Part shown: positions 1 through 10,999 of the stretch, one piece after another
Numbering within the stretch: position 1 is the first letter of the stretch
How the letters are laid out: the number at the start of each line of letters is the position of its first letter
Assembly (NCBI GenBank): GCA_037176845.1
Contig: JAYKXP010000045.1
Location: 1 to 64,000, forward strand
Reading direction: 5' to 3'
DNA: 64,000 bases
Source: Paramarasmius palmivorus
Lineage: Eukaryota; Basidiomycota; Agaricomycetes; Agaricales; Marasmiaceae
Notes under the pieces: model-generated
Databases searched by the model: none
Told to the model about the DNA's origin: nothing
What the model saw: the letters and a program-made list of their open reading frames with translations, nothing else
Position numbers and translations under genes: made by a program

Positions 1-1450
1 CCCGTCTCGAATCATTCTTCGTAATTCTTGATGCTCATTTCTGGGAGCGCTTCATAAATCTCGAAGATCTACCACTTTGTACGTGACTCTACCTGGTTAT
101 TCCTTTTATAATTGCGGAAGAATCAACCGATCCTCCGCTTTTTTACAACGAATAGGTTTTCACAGTCCGGCCGTGAGAGTGACCATTATGTCTCCGACCG
201 ACCTATCACTGTCATCATTATGTTACTCGAAGTAAGTTGAACTGTCAAATCGCAAAAGTCTCCTTTACTCGATGTTCTCTTCTGGATATCGGTTAGATGT
301 CAATGGTCTATTGATGACTCGTTTCCACCGAGGATTTCAATTACGATAAAATGTCCATACGTTTACGGAACATTCTACACGTCTCATTCGTAGGAGACGA
401 CCACTATTTTGAGTTTAGTGACAGGTTCATGTGGATTTGTGAGTAGCTGTTAGATTTCCCTTCCCTGTACATCTCTTCATCCAGTTGCCAGGTTCGTACG
501 TTAATGGGTATCGGAAATCAGATAACGTCGTAGCGAGTGGATGATGGAGTACTTTCAGTGAATCGTGTTGACTGTGTTCGTAGCGGCGTTCGAAGGATTC
601 CTCACGCGTAGTCATATTTGAAAGCTTCCGATAGTGTGTCTAGGTATCTCGGACGATTGCTGGACGTGTACACGTCTGCCTATCTACCTTAGCTCCCTAA
701 AGTCACCTCCTTGGTATCATTGTGATCGTAACATATATAATTCGGCTCTGCTAGGCGGAGATACCGCAGTCAGGACGCTTGTTGAGAGAGTGTTGGAGAA
801 TTGGAGAAAGAGGGTGCTGGTACGAAATTAGGAATCTGCGGTTAGACCTTATTTTTCGGTATGTGTGTGACTCAAAGCTGGACATGCGTTAGGCAAGAGA
901 TTTTGGAGAACGATGGAATAATGCAAGTGGATTTTTTTATTTTGTTCGAGTCAGATTTCCTGTCGGTAGTATCTCAGGTTGTGAGCCCTTCTTTTGTACC
1001 CGACCTGGATCTGGATACGCGTAAAGTAGCGCATCAGGCGGAAGGAGTTGGCTATCAGAGTGTGGTATTCGCCATATCACACGGAATGTGATTATGTGAA
1101 AACTACCTTAGAACTGGCTAGGTGTAATAGTGCAGATTTGTGGTTTGGCCTGATAGTTCGAGTTTTTACTCTAGCCCAATTTGGTTTGAGAGTTGGCTGA
1201 ATTGGATACAGCCAAACCTCCTGAAATGTACATGCCATATCAAATATATCAAATGTTAACGGTTTGTTCGTTTGTATGGCTCTTTCCTTGCTCATTCTCG
1301 TATGAACACCTAAGTATGAGTGAACGCCGGACACGAGAAGAAAAATTTTCTTAATCGTGATATGTGATTGATAACGGATTCCAAGTGACTCTCATCTATC
1401 TTAAGTGTATACCATCTTCTTGTCAGTGCGCAAAACCAAAAGTAACGGAT
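1..1450. other. Gene-poor stretch
   Basis: No reading frame longer than about 80 codons looks like a protein, and I recognise no tRNA, LTR or repeat unit. It may be decayed intergenic or transposon sequence. Its relation to the decayed F-box gene that follows is unknown. Confidence 0.4.
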
Positions 1451-1468
1451 CGCAAGTAGGCCATTTTT

Positions 1469-3044
1469 ATGTCGTCCAGAATGGTTATTCAACCTAATGA
1501 ATTGGGTATTGTCCCAGAATTCAGGCTCTCACTGGCCACAACAACAACCTTTTCTGCTCAGACAATCCTCAACTTGAATCGCTGCCACCAGAGATCCTCT
1601 CTCCAAGATATTTCTTCTGGCGGGAGACGTCTCAGGAAGCCCTTTCCCGGATAGCCATTAAAATGGATAACCCTATCTAGCTCACGGGTTAGGAATTTGG
1701 GCGTGTATGACGCAAGTGGAGAAGCGTAGCGCTGTGCACAGCCGCCTAATGGTCTCGGTGGTTTGGAACTTTGGGTCTGGTTCCCCCCTGGCACGAAGAT
1801 TGGAATATTGATGAATGGTCATTGAACTTCTCAAAGGCTGGTCCTATTGGTCCGATGCACACACGAGAACCCAACGTTTTTGACTACACCCGCTTCGTGG
1901 ATTCCACATGATCGGTAGATGTCGGCTGACCCTTACCACGACCGTCTCGAGTTGCGCCCGTTGAGTGTTATTTCTCAACATGCCAACAGGATCTGCATCT
2001 TTCGCTTCTTTTCGAAAAACACGGGCACCTTACAACACGGAATTGTCACTTCTATTGAGCCCCGCATTCGAGCCCACTTTCCAATTCTCACCCACCTTTC
2101 CCTCGATATATCACCTGCGGATGAGCCCCACACATTCTCGTCACATCTTCAGGATTGCCACACTGCTCAAGTCGAGATATCTCACCAGCGCTGCAGATCG
2201 AACCCGCATTCAGAGCGCTGGCCCATTCTCAATGTTACTGATATCGTCCTCGACAGAAACATCAATTACCCAGTTCACAACTGTTTTATTGGACCTGTTC
2301 TAAGCTACAAGCAGCCACAGTCCACGCTGTGGGACATTCCCAACCTTCAAGCTCTCCTTCACGATTCCGATCCCTGCTCTGTCCGAACCTACATCTACTC
2401 GACATTGGTCTTACAGAACAGCACTACCTTCTCGTCGATGGATTCACAGATCTCCTCGGCATCTTATCCTTCCCGAATCTGCGAAACCTGTCATTGCGCA
2501 TGCCCTGTGACGAGGAATGGAGATCAGAAGACGACGCAGATGAAGCGTTTCAAACGTTTGCACAAGCATTCATTGCGTTTGTCGAACGATGTCCGAGGAT
2601 CGAAGTTTTCAAACTAGAATCTCGATCGTTCGGAGACATTCATGTGCTAGCGGCTCTCGAAAAGATGCCGAACCTTGTCGAGTTGAGTATCCTCGACTCG
2701 GCTCGAGGTTTGGTTGTGACGGACCATTTCTTGAAGGAGCTTGGTTGTGGGAAGTCATATCGGTATTGAAGGATTTGCGATTCGATTTAGCACGTTTCAA
2801 GCTCGGTAATGGGGTGTTTGAAGAGATGCTGAGGTGTAGGAGAAGCAGTATGCGCGACCACCGACTCCGCTCGGCGTACCTGAGAGCTTCGCACCCGACA
2901 GCTCTTCAGTTGGATCTCGATTGTCTCCGCCAACTCCAATCCGAGGGGTTAGCTCTCAGGGTTGTGCATAAACCGCTTCTTCCCTTCCCAAAAATAAGCC
3001 CAGACATCGAGATATTGGGATGTGGCGAATTATGCGAGTGTTAG
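1469..3044 (+). pseudogene. Decayed F-box/leucine-rich protein gene
   Basis: This is a relic of the F-box family that is intact at 7477-9012. An F-box start (LPPEIL) is readable near 1575, but the frame then stops. Leucine-rich pieces reappear in three frames: 1919-2617, 2329-2769 (FTDLLGILSFPNLRNLSLRM, then KMPNLVELSILDSARG and FLKELG) and 2589-3044 (LRSAYLRASHP, LDCLRQLQSEGLALRVV). These match the middle and C-terminus of the 7.5-kb gene in the same order, so the decay is by indels and stops, not rearrangement. A clear frameshift lies near 2755, just after FLKELG. The last 200 bp have a second, separate copy at 51234-51440. A functional protein is very unlikely. Confidence 0.75.
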
Positions 3045-3520
3045 TCACTGGCTTTTTTCATCTTCGATTCGCTGTGACTGACTATATATGACATTTAGAA
3101 AAACATATAACTAGACACAAAGTAGTCTCAGATTTCTGTGGCCTACGATCAACAATCGGTAGCAATCACAGTTTAATCGGGCGGAGCAACTCTGCGTGAA
3201 CCTAATTCACACTGCTGGCTACTTTGAGGAAACAATCTTTTCGGTTGACATCAGTAATAGATGTCGCTGATTGCATTTTTTTATCCACACATTAAGCGAT
3301 TGGGAAACATTTGTCTTTGCGTTTACTTCCTTCCCTGGCTGTTCTCCCAATATCGGGTAATTTCATACTATGGTTGCCGGATATGATATCTCTAATTCAC
3401 TCGTGAGTTGGTGGAGGAGTGGTGTAAGGGAAGATCGTTTGGTTTTATCCTTTCGAAAGGGAACAGCATCTCAGAGTGCAGAAGGAGTGGTTAGTACGAT
3501 GGTCTATTATCAACCGGACC
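3044..3520. other. Non-coding 3' flank of F-box relic, duplicated near 51.5 kb
   Basis: I see no gene here. The sequence is recognisably related to 51450-51780: a CTGTGACTGAC block, a TCAGTAATA block and an ACTATGGT(T/C)GCCGGAT block occur in the same order. It therefore belongs to the segmental duplication that begins in the F-box tail. Confidence 0.5.
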
Positions 3521-4740
3521 ATTCATAATTCTAAGGAACATGATCATCGTTGTCGAGGGGAACAGGAAGTGCCAATCACATAGTACGTCAATTAGGCGGC
3601 GTCACTGAAGCGTTGTATATGGATTATACCCAACCCAAAAGAATTAGCGAGTCAAAAACAGGATATCAATCTAAGATCAGTTTTCATCGTGGTCGTAGCG
3701 TCAGTGGGGAGATGAAGATCGTCGTGACACAATCAAGAGGTGGGCGCCTAATATGATGTCACGCAAAGTCGATTGCCACGTGGCTAATTTTTTCTCTTTC
3801 CTCGACAACGATGTCGATGTCGATGTCGCTGCGCTCACTGCTCGATCACAGCGCCAATTGTCTGTTCATAAAGTACTCGGAACCTCCCCTAGGGCATGTT
3901 TGAAGCTACTGCAGGGATAGAAGATGGGTCGTCCATGTTAACGGTACATCTTCTGCCTTCAGTCTTTTTTCTGCTTATCTGATGGTCCGACAGGAAAAGT
4001 ATGAGCTGATATGGGTTGAGATGGCCAACGATTTTGCTCAAATATGAGTTCGCCTACGGTGAAGACATCTGAGCATTGGTGCGTCTTACGATCCCTCCCT
4101 TTGTGCTTTTCCTCATATCAAACCCAACAGGCCAAGATCGACTTTTCCGTTCCAGTTCAAAAAATATATGCTTCCCAAGGATTTCAACCTTCTCAATTTA
4201 GCTCAAATTGGTCCTTACGCGGCGCGGGTTGGATATTAACGAATAACAAGCCTTTATCTGAACCAACGGCGTTAGAGGAAACACATCCAGAGACACGCTC
4301 AGAACGCACGCATCCATCGACTACACGAGCTTGTATCTTCAACCCCTACACAAAGCTAGTATCGATCCGCGACCCCAGTCCTTCTACGAATACCTGCATC
4401 GCTGTCATCAGGAAAGGGATATGGATTGTGACTTGACGATTATGTTTCGCTGCGTGAAGGAAGGACGGAAGTCTGCAACGTGGACAGGAGGGATGTCTTG
4501 GTGATAGGTATGTGTTGAATATTCGGGTTTGACATCCACATATCGTGTTTCTCACATGTTCACTGCGGAGAGGCATGTGGTTCACGCGTTTATGACTAGG
4601 CAGAGGAAAGCCACGCAGCTGCTTTGATGACAGGTATGTATTTGTACGTTTTACCTTTTCCTGTTGGCAAGCGTTAATCCGACAACATAGGGCTCGCCGC
4701 GTCATCTTTAGAATCATATCTTGATCTCGAACTGAATGTA
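3520..4740 (+). repeat. CCACGTGG-headed intron-rich repeat, unit A
   Basis: The unit opens with GGCGCCTAAT, TGATGTCA and the palindrome CCACGTGG (3776-3783). A short first exon follows, with an ATG at about 3896, then an intron GTACATC...ACAG from about 3942. Next come exon fragments related to those of units D and E, including an LPKDFNLLNL-like piece near 4170 that is visible only after frame changes. A second intron-like stretch lies near 4078-4130. Stops and frame changes make the coding part defective. It is closest to unit D (52940-54900), with which it shares order and intron positions. The ancestral protein is unrecognised. Confidence 0.6.
3776..3783. promoter_or_regulatory. CCACGTGG palindrome of unit A
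   Basis: This is an E-box/G-box type site (CACGTG core) about 20 bp downstream of TGATGTCA. The same pair heads units B, C, D and E. CACGTG cores are bound by bHLH factors in fungi; binding here is inferred from conservation between copies. Confidence 0.5.
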
Positions 4741-5134
4741 CTCTGCTATCACTTGCAGAGCGTCAGGTCTTCGGTATGTTCCCAATTCAGATATATATTT
4801 CCTGGTGGTGGCAGTACCCCACAGTTGCGAACGAAGAGTTGTGAGTTGTTCGCAGAGATTGGTGTGATTTTTGGTATATTTCGGACAGACTTGGACTTAT
4901 ACTTTGATATATTTGTATGCAGATGTTACCTTTGCGGCCTTCTCATGCAACGAGAATTACCGGGCTAAACAATAAAAATTGTGCCTTTCCGAGCTTTGAC
5001 GTCAACCCTTGATTGATTTTGTTTGCCTTTCACTGCATATGAGTGTACCGCGTTCCGAGTGCTGAGTAGGTGTTGTTTCGAATCAAAGCAGCATGGAACG
5101 CAAGAAGAGAAAGTTGTTGTTAACAACTCACCCG

Positions 5135-5205
5135 AATGGGCGTCGAATCCAGCCTCCACGCGCACAGGTATCATGACATTCTCCCGCATACCAGAGAAAT
5201 TGCTC
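5135..5205 (-). other. Decayed tRNA-Asp-like remnant
   Basis: On the minus strand a T-arm-like GCTGGATTCGACGC lies near 5138-5152, preceded by GCGCG and an ATGTCAT element that recall the anticodon arm of the tRNA-Asp copies elsewhere in the window. Acceptor pairing is lost. It sits where other modules carry a tRNA-Asp-like sequence. Confidence 0.3.
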
Positions 5206-5699
5206 TGCAAGAATACAGGTTTCGGTTGAATGGGTACGTCCGGTCATTTCAAGGTCATTTCGCATGACGTGGGCCTCCGAATACTGACATGGAATGCTAG
5301 TTTACGGACAAAGGCAAAGGTTGTGCCATTGTACCATCATTCACCGAGAGAATAGAAGAGAAGCGACACATGGCCCGTCTCGCTTCTTGCTCGCTTCGAT
5401 ACATGTTCAAACTTTCAAAGCAAACGTCAATACTCAATAGTATACGGTATTTTCTCCGCATATAGGAACCTAAGGACATCAAAAGCAGAGCTTGGAATAG
5501 TTCAGATCAGTGTGGGCCGCTTGTCGTGATCGTGACCTAACCTTCGAGTCGACCACACTGACTGTGATGCACTATTTTGATCGGGACATGGGGTCGAGTA
5601 AAGATGATGGAATCGACTCAATTGGACTCAATCGGTATCGTGAATAGTGAAAGAGTACAAAACGTTTTGATAGTGATCTTGAAGCTGGATGACAATAAT

Positions 5700-5830
5700 G
5701 TAAGTCGAGGCGGCAGGCGCCTATCATTTTCTAATGGAGTCACATAGTGACAGGTGTGACAGGGCTTCTTGAATCGCAACCACGACCATCGTCAAGAGAC
5801 AAAAACGTGTATCCGCCTAGCTTTCAGCTG
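5700..5830 (+). promoter_or_regulatory. Orphan F-box 5' leader module
   Basis: GGCGCC, paired GTCAC/GTGACA sites and CTTCTTGAATCGCAACCA (about 5764-5781) form the leader found before the F-box genes at 7477 and 63117. No F-box frame follows; the sequence runs straight into repeat unit F at about 5840. This suggests that a deletion or unequal exchange removed an F-box gene. Confidence 0.5.
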
Positions 5831-5839
5831 GAAGAGCAA

Positions 5840-7140
5840 ATGTGAAAACTGGAACACTGGTACGCCTAACTTTTTTGTTCTTTCTGCTTTCCTTGTCCGA
5901 CTCAACGCCGCTAGATGTCCAGAGCAACAGCCGACACGTTCAGAACAATTTTTGCAACGTCCCAACGAATCCATCGACCACGCGAACTTGGATCTTAGAC
6001 TCATGCGACATGCTCGTATCGATCAACGACCCAAATTCCACCACGGATGCCAGTGCCGACTCTGCGAGAATGAAGCGCTACATAGTGCCGGCAGTGCGTG
6101 TTTCGTTCCTTCCCGTCGTTGTGATCCTGAACCCTTAACGTTCCTTCAGGGTTTCAAAAAGAAGAAGCAGGAAACAAACCGATGCCGTCTGATCCTCCTC
6201 TTCCACCGCCTATCCAAACAAACATTTGTCAGGAAGCGTCGATATTCGCACATCCACCTTCGACGATATCCACACTGCTCTCTATGTGGACACCGACGAT
6301 TTTCCTGGGACACTCCTTCCCGCAACACGCACCCAGAAAGATGCCTTTCCACTAGTTCTCTCGCCCGCATTCGTTCTTCGTTTCATGCTGCGCCGCCGAC
6401 ATCCCCGCAAAACCTTTGTTATCGCATTCTCCCTTCGGGTTACTCCGATATTCCTTCTCTGCATCCAGCGGAGTTAGAAGCACCATATCCGACAATGCTC
6501 ATACTAGGCGCCCTCTCTCCGAGTCGAGTCTTCCGATCATATTGCTCGTCCTCTCACAACGCCTCTAACCTATCCCTCACCCCGATACCTGAAACATCCC
6601 GCTACTTCCCGTTTGACGTGCGAGTTCGGAAGACGCACAGGGTGTGTAGAAACCTAGGTGGATAATGAAAACGTCTCCTTCTATCGCTCGTATAACGAAG
6701 GACGGCGTTCTCGGTATGGTTGATGGTTGGAACGGGCATGAACGTACTGCGCCCTTTGCGGAAAGGAAGGAAAAAATGGGATTAATCTTGTAATGAAGGT
6801 TCGTACAGGTTTTTGTCCGGGTGCTGGCGCTAACCCGATAACATGTAGCTCTCACACATTTTCAAGCATGACACCTGTCTCGTTGTCATCTGTAAAGGGA
6901 TATGGATTGAGATTTGACGATCATGTTTCGCTGCGGGAAGGAAGGACGGAAGTCTGGGAGGTAGAGAGGAGGGATGTCTTGGTGATAGGTATGTGTTGAG
7001 TGTTCGTGCAATCGCTTCCTTGGTCTTGTGCTGATCCGACAACAGATAGACCGCCCTGATATTTGGGGATGAGAATTAGAGGTTGAATGGAGTCTGGTTA
7101 CGGGAAAATGTTCGTAACTATATAGCATTCGTTGTGTTTA
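5840..7140 (+). repeat. Intron-rich repeat, unit F (5'-truncated)
   Basis: This unit lacks the CCACGTGG head and begins inside the exon series. Shared landmarks with unit D are an exon ending in a LCENEALHS-like segment near 6065-6095, a CCGTCTGATCCTCC block near 6184, an arginine-rich segment near 6660-6720, and an intron GTTCGTACAGG...TAG near 6800-6849. The tail at 6900-7110 matches 54650-54870. Open frames such as 5769-6665 cross intron-like GT-AG stretches and are unlikely to be translated as read. Intact coding capacity is doubtful. Confidence 0.6.
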
Positions 7141-7191
7141 GTTAAAGTCGGGATTTTTTCGAACAGAAAAAACACTATCCAATCTACTCAA

Positions 7192-7262
7192 CCCCTGGCT
7201 GGGATCGAACCCAGCTTCCGTGCGTGATCACGGCGGCAAAATACAGGCTCGGACAAGCACCG
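7192..7262 (-). other. tRNA-Asp-like remnant with intron-like insert
   Basis: The minus strand shows a perfect T-arm (CTGGG, loop TTCGATC, CCCAG) and most of the acceptor 3' strand, preceded by ACGCACGG and an insert containing ATTTTGCC and CGTGATCAC. The insert matches the one in the copy at 54937. The D-arm and 5' acceptor are degraded, so this is a pseudogene. Confidence 0.5.
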
Positions 7263-7299
7263 TGCACATGCATCGCCGACAGGCTCACAGCGTTTCGTA

Positions 7300-7476
7300 A
7301 TGGGCGCCTGATGCGTGGCCATCTGATGAGGAAAATGGAAGGTGACAGGTGTGACACTTCTTCTTGAACCACAACCACCATCATCGTCCAAGCGAAGAGA
7401 CGAGAAGCAGTAAAAAAGGTGTACGTAGTCATTTCTATGCCCAGTGGACAGCCCACTAACTCTTAGTAGGACGGCC
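7300..7476 (+). promoter_or_regulatory. 5' leader and leader intron of the F-box gene at 7477
   Basis: GGCGCCTGAT (about 7300), GGTGACAGGTGTGACA (7341-7356) and TTCTTGAACCACAACCACC (7361-7379) form the leader shared by the F-box genes of this window. A leader intron of 46 nt is likely at 7421-7466 (GTACGTAG, branch-like CTAAC, TTAG), 11 bp before the ATG. Conservation in at least five other modules argues for a promoter or leader role. Confidence 0.55.
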
Positions 7477-9012
7477 ATGAGCGAGCATCTGCCGCTCGTT
7501 ACACATTCAAATCCTCCAATCCAGGCGGTACCCCCAGAAGTCCTTTCCGACATCTTTGCGTTGGCTACGTTCTCCGAACACACGGTCTACAACCACCATA
7601 GTCGGTTCTACGTGCCCGATTCGGTTCCAAAGAGCACTCAGTTGCATCGACTAGCATCTGTGTGTCGTCGTTGGAGGGACGTGTCGGTCTCAACACCTGT
7701 TCTCTGGTCATCAATTTTGGTACACCTCAATAACGATCCTCATCCTGCTAGCACCGTGGACAAAGTGCAAATGCACCTTGATCGCTCCAAGTCGTCTCCC
7801 CTCACCGTCACGCTCAACGTGGAGTCCTTCAATTCTGTTGGATATAGGGAGTCTACACTGGACTTAAATAGGCCTGATCAACGTGAAGGGCCCACCAGTT
7901 GGATACTCTTTATGATGGTCCTTCATAACGCCGCTCGGATTCGTCAGCTTTCCATCCGTTCCCATTATGGCAATAGCGAGCCATTTTCGACTTCCTTGAT
8001 GCCTCGTTTTCGCGATCGCTTCATCAATCTCGAACGTTTGCTCATCGACGTTGACTTTTCCACCAATGATCCGTACGTCATTGGAGGAGTTTTTACTCAA
8101 TCGCCGCTTCTGCGTAGAGTCGACTATCACTCTTCCACTGCCAAACTTCCACATCTCCCATCCACCCACCTGACTCATATCACGCTCGAGGGAGTCCCTC
8201 TCCGTCACTTTGCAACGATCATGACACAGCTTCCGCTGCTGGAATCAGTGGACGTTGGTGTATGGGCCGCGAGTTCACTAGACGGCGAGGATCTCCAGCG
8301 ATCTGTCTTCCCCCGCTTACGCACATTCCATGTTTCACTCTCCACAGACAACTACTATGTCGATTGGCGCGGTTTCACGGACTTCTTTGATCTGCTACAC
8401 TGCCCGGCATTGACCTCCGTGTCGTTTCAGATGCCAATCATGGGAGATCACGCTGCATATTGCGCAGAGTTCAATTGGGAGGACAGTATGTATTGGCAGA
8501 AATCGCTCGAAGACTTCAAGGGTGCTCTAAGCAACTTCATCCAGCGAAGTCCCGGTATCAAAACCTTTCGATTGGTATCAATGTACCTTAAAGACCTCGA
8601 TTTGTTCTCACTCCTGAGGAAGATGCCGCAGCTCACGTCGTTGAACATCGTTGATGCGAAGAGGTCTGTACCAGAAGGCGGGATCCCTGTTGTCACGAGC
8701 GCTTTCTTGAAGGAGCTGGGCAGTGGGGGGCTAGTACCACGACTGAGAGACTTATGGTTGGAGCTCCCACAGTACGAGTTTGGATCGAAGTGGGCTGCAT
8801 TGGAGGAGATGCTGGGTGATGCAGTGAAGCGTCGACTTCGTTCTGCTTATATACGGATCGAGGATGCTACGATACCGGAGTTGGATCTTCAGGAGTTGCG
8901 GAGGCTACAGGCGGAAGGATTGGCTGTCAGAGTCGTGTATGCGCCTTCAGTTGCAAATATTTGGGACAGAAAGAAGGGCGTGGAATTGCTTGGGTATAAC
9001 GTAGAATCATAG
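7477..9012 (+). CDS. F-box/leucine-rich repeat-like protein
   Basis: This is an intact 511-codon frame. The N-terminal F-box reads IQAVPPEVLSDIFALATF and is followed by a second F-box helix (LASVCRRWRDVSVSTPVLWS), the segment that normally binds Skp1. The rest is a leucine-rich region with recurrent LxxLxLxx strands, closing with LDLQELRRLQAEGLAVRVVY. Family knowledge: such proteins are substrate receptors of SCF E3 ubiquitin ligases; the substrate is unknown. The ATG at 7477 was chosen because a GT-AG leader intron (7421-7466) ends just upstream, which excludes more 5' codons. It is the best-preserved member of the subfamily that includes the relics at 1469-3044 and 51234-51440. Confidence 0.85.
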   Translation: MSEHLPLVTHSNPPIQAVPPEVLSDIFALATFSEHTVYNHHSRFYVPDSVPKSTQLHRLASVCRRWRDVSVSTPVLWSSILVHLNNDPHPASTVDKVQMHLDRSKSSPLTVTLNVESFNSVGYRESTLDLNRPDQREGPTSWILFMMVLHNAARIRQLSIRSHYGNSEPFSTSLMPRFRDRFINLERLLIDVDFSTNDPYVIGGVFTQSPLLRRVDYHSSTAKLPHLPSTHLTHITLEGVPLRHFATIMTQLPLLESVDVGVWAASSLDGEDLQRSVFPRLRTFHVSLSTDNYYVDWRGFTDFFDLLHCPALTSVSFQMPIMGDHAAYCAEFNWEDSMYWQKSLEDFKGALSNFIQRSPGIKTFRLVSMYLKDLDLFSLLRKMPQLTSLNIVDAKRSVPEGGIPVVTSAFLKELGSGGLVPRLRDLWLELPQYEFGSKWAALEEMLGDAVKRRLRSAYIRIEDATIPELDLQELRRLQAEGLAVRVVYAPSVANIWDRKKGVELLGYNVES

Positions 9013-9555
9013 CTTGCCGTCTATCTTGGTAGATCCTCGCTATCTGTCTAAATCGCCGTAGCGTTGCCATTTGTCATTACCGAGAACTTGTGCTTCTCAC
9101 GCGAACAACTCGTCAGGAAACACTCAACTGCTTCAATCCGTCCGTTCTTATATACGATAAAGGCCAAATCTCTGGCTACTATTCTCTATTCTCAGTTTGC
9201 CTGGTCGATTCCCAATCCCATTAGTATTTATCTTGAGTACAAGCCACCATTCTAGGCAGAACAATGGCAAAGTGGATGGGCTAATGAAACGATGACTGTA
9301 TTAGCTCATTTTACGCTGAGATCAATGTACACACCAAATCTGAGCTGAGTTCTGCAGTTGGAGCAATGTTACTAAGACGACAACACAAAACTATCCATCT
9401 ACAGGATATTCTCCAGAGCGGCTGGTCTAATTTCTGCATGCATTTGTACAAGATCGATGATATTTACACAGTACTTCGTAGCATTTATCAATATATGTAT
9501 AAATTTGGTACAATGGAGGCATTTTAACAAAGTCAAGCGCGTTCAATGAACGGAC
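9013..9555. other. Intergenic, no gene seen
   Basis: AT-rich 3' flank of the F-box gene and of the convergent membrane-protein gene. I see no repeat unit or RNA gene. Confidence 0.4.
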
Positions 9556-10998
9556 TCATTGGACTTGAGGGGCTTCCAAGTCAGATGGAAGCGGTGGACC
9601 TTCATCCGAGCGTTCGCTGAGCATGGAGCTTCCTCGGTACCTGGAGTATTGTCGAACATCAATAACAGGACCAGCCCCATGTCTACTTGCTGCTCGGAAC
9701 GTAGTAAGAGTGGCTTCAACGGTGTCATGCGTGACTTCGAGGGCTATGCGAATAACGATCAATGTTGGTGCAATTCCCTGCACCTCTGTGTCAGTAATGA
9801 CAGACCCTGTTGATAATCTGAGATCATACCGCGAGTGGTATCCAACATGTTTTTAGCAGCAGGGAAGCAACACTTGATGCATTCCTCGTCGGTGCAGTAA
9901 AGCCTCCGAGAATACTGAGACAGAGAGGATATATTATGCCCGACTCTAGACTGAGAGTAACAATGAGTTTGCGTTTATTAGAATCCAATGAACATACATG
10001 ATAGCGATGACTGTCTTGTAAGTTCGCGAAACGTTGTTACCCAATACCTTTACTGCCGCTCTACTCACGTGAAATATTCTTAAAGCTATGCGGGAGTTGA
10101 GGCGCCACCACGGTGTCAATGATTCAACTGCGCACCGATCATGATGGTCAGCAAGAGGTTGGTGAACACGGTCGTGAATGTGAACAATGTTATAGATGTC
10201 CATGTCTCGACGCTCTTAGCTTTCCAGAAGAGAAAAATGACTAGAACTTCTCGTCATATTAGAATTTGGGTTTTATAAAGCATGGAACTAAGCCGTACCA
10301 TCGTTGCCAAGACAAAGGATCGCCGGGAGGATGACTACTTTGAGCTGTTTTCCCCAGATATTATAGCATCTCCAGAGCTGCGGGGGGTAGTGAGCCTTTA
10401 CCTGGATTATCAACGAGGTGCCTTGTGCTCACAAGAACAACGTCAGACGCCATGCTATGCCGCGTGTAAAACGAAGATGAACATTAGAAAGCACAAAAAC
10501 AAAATTTTCTCACTTTGCAAAAGGTATCAGTACGAGTGCCGCAACTGAGAGTCGACTGTGCAATAATGTCAGTCAGGGATGAAGTCCCGAAGACGTTAAT
10601 CACTTGTTGAAATCCGTATATGGGGCTTGAATGAGGTAATCGTTATACATCATGGCTGTGTTCAGAGGAATTGACACGGTAGCCAGCAAGAATAATATCG
10701 ACACTGCTGCGCAGTGCAGAAGATAATGAGCCCTTTCCCTTGTGAGGAGCATTGCAGCACCGATGAGGATAGCGTATATCCCTGTATATTCGCTTAACTT
10801 CTATGGGCTTCAGGATATTATTTCGGACATACCGTAAAGGAAGTAGAGCAGCTATACTTCCTATGAGTAAAATCTCGCTCATACATCAGATTCAAATGTT
10901 CTTACCGAAATCGTTATCGTGAATTCCCTGGCGTTTTGCTCGAAGGCGTCATCTGCGGGCAAGAAACCGTTCTGGAGCGAGGATGCAGGGTCCGACAT
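9556..10998 (-). CDS. Multi-pass membrane protein, agaric-expanded family, about 8 exons
   Basis: Spliced exons on the minus strand give a hydrophobic protein. The start is ATG at 10998 (MSDPASSLQNGFLP). Exon 1 ends near 10905, and a short exon follows. Then come a membrane segment around 10640-10770 (LLTRERAHYLLH, SILFLLATVSIPLNTAMM), an exon at about 10310-10430 with LWRCYNIWGKQLKVVILPA, one near 10140-10210 (TTVFTNLLLTIMIG), one near 9885-9990 (KTVIAIM joined to LESGIIYPLCLSILGG) and a last exon (VQGIAPTLIVIRIAL) with a polar tail ending at 9556. The RCYxxW, FTNLLLTIMI, AIMLESG and QGIAPTLI signatures belong to a seven-helix-like family abundant in Agaricomycetes. Its function is unknown. 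Exon edges are approximate and one exon in the 10430-10600 interval is uncertain. Confidence 0.6.
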
Positions 10999-10999
10999 C

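Noticed and set aside
5769..6665. 298-codon open frame as a real gene
   Set aside because: It runs through intron-like GT-AG stretches shared with units D and E, and its composition matches out-of-frame repeat sequence.
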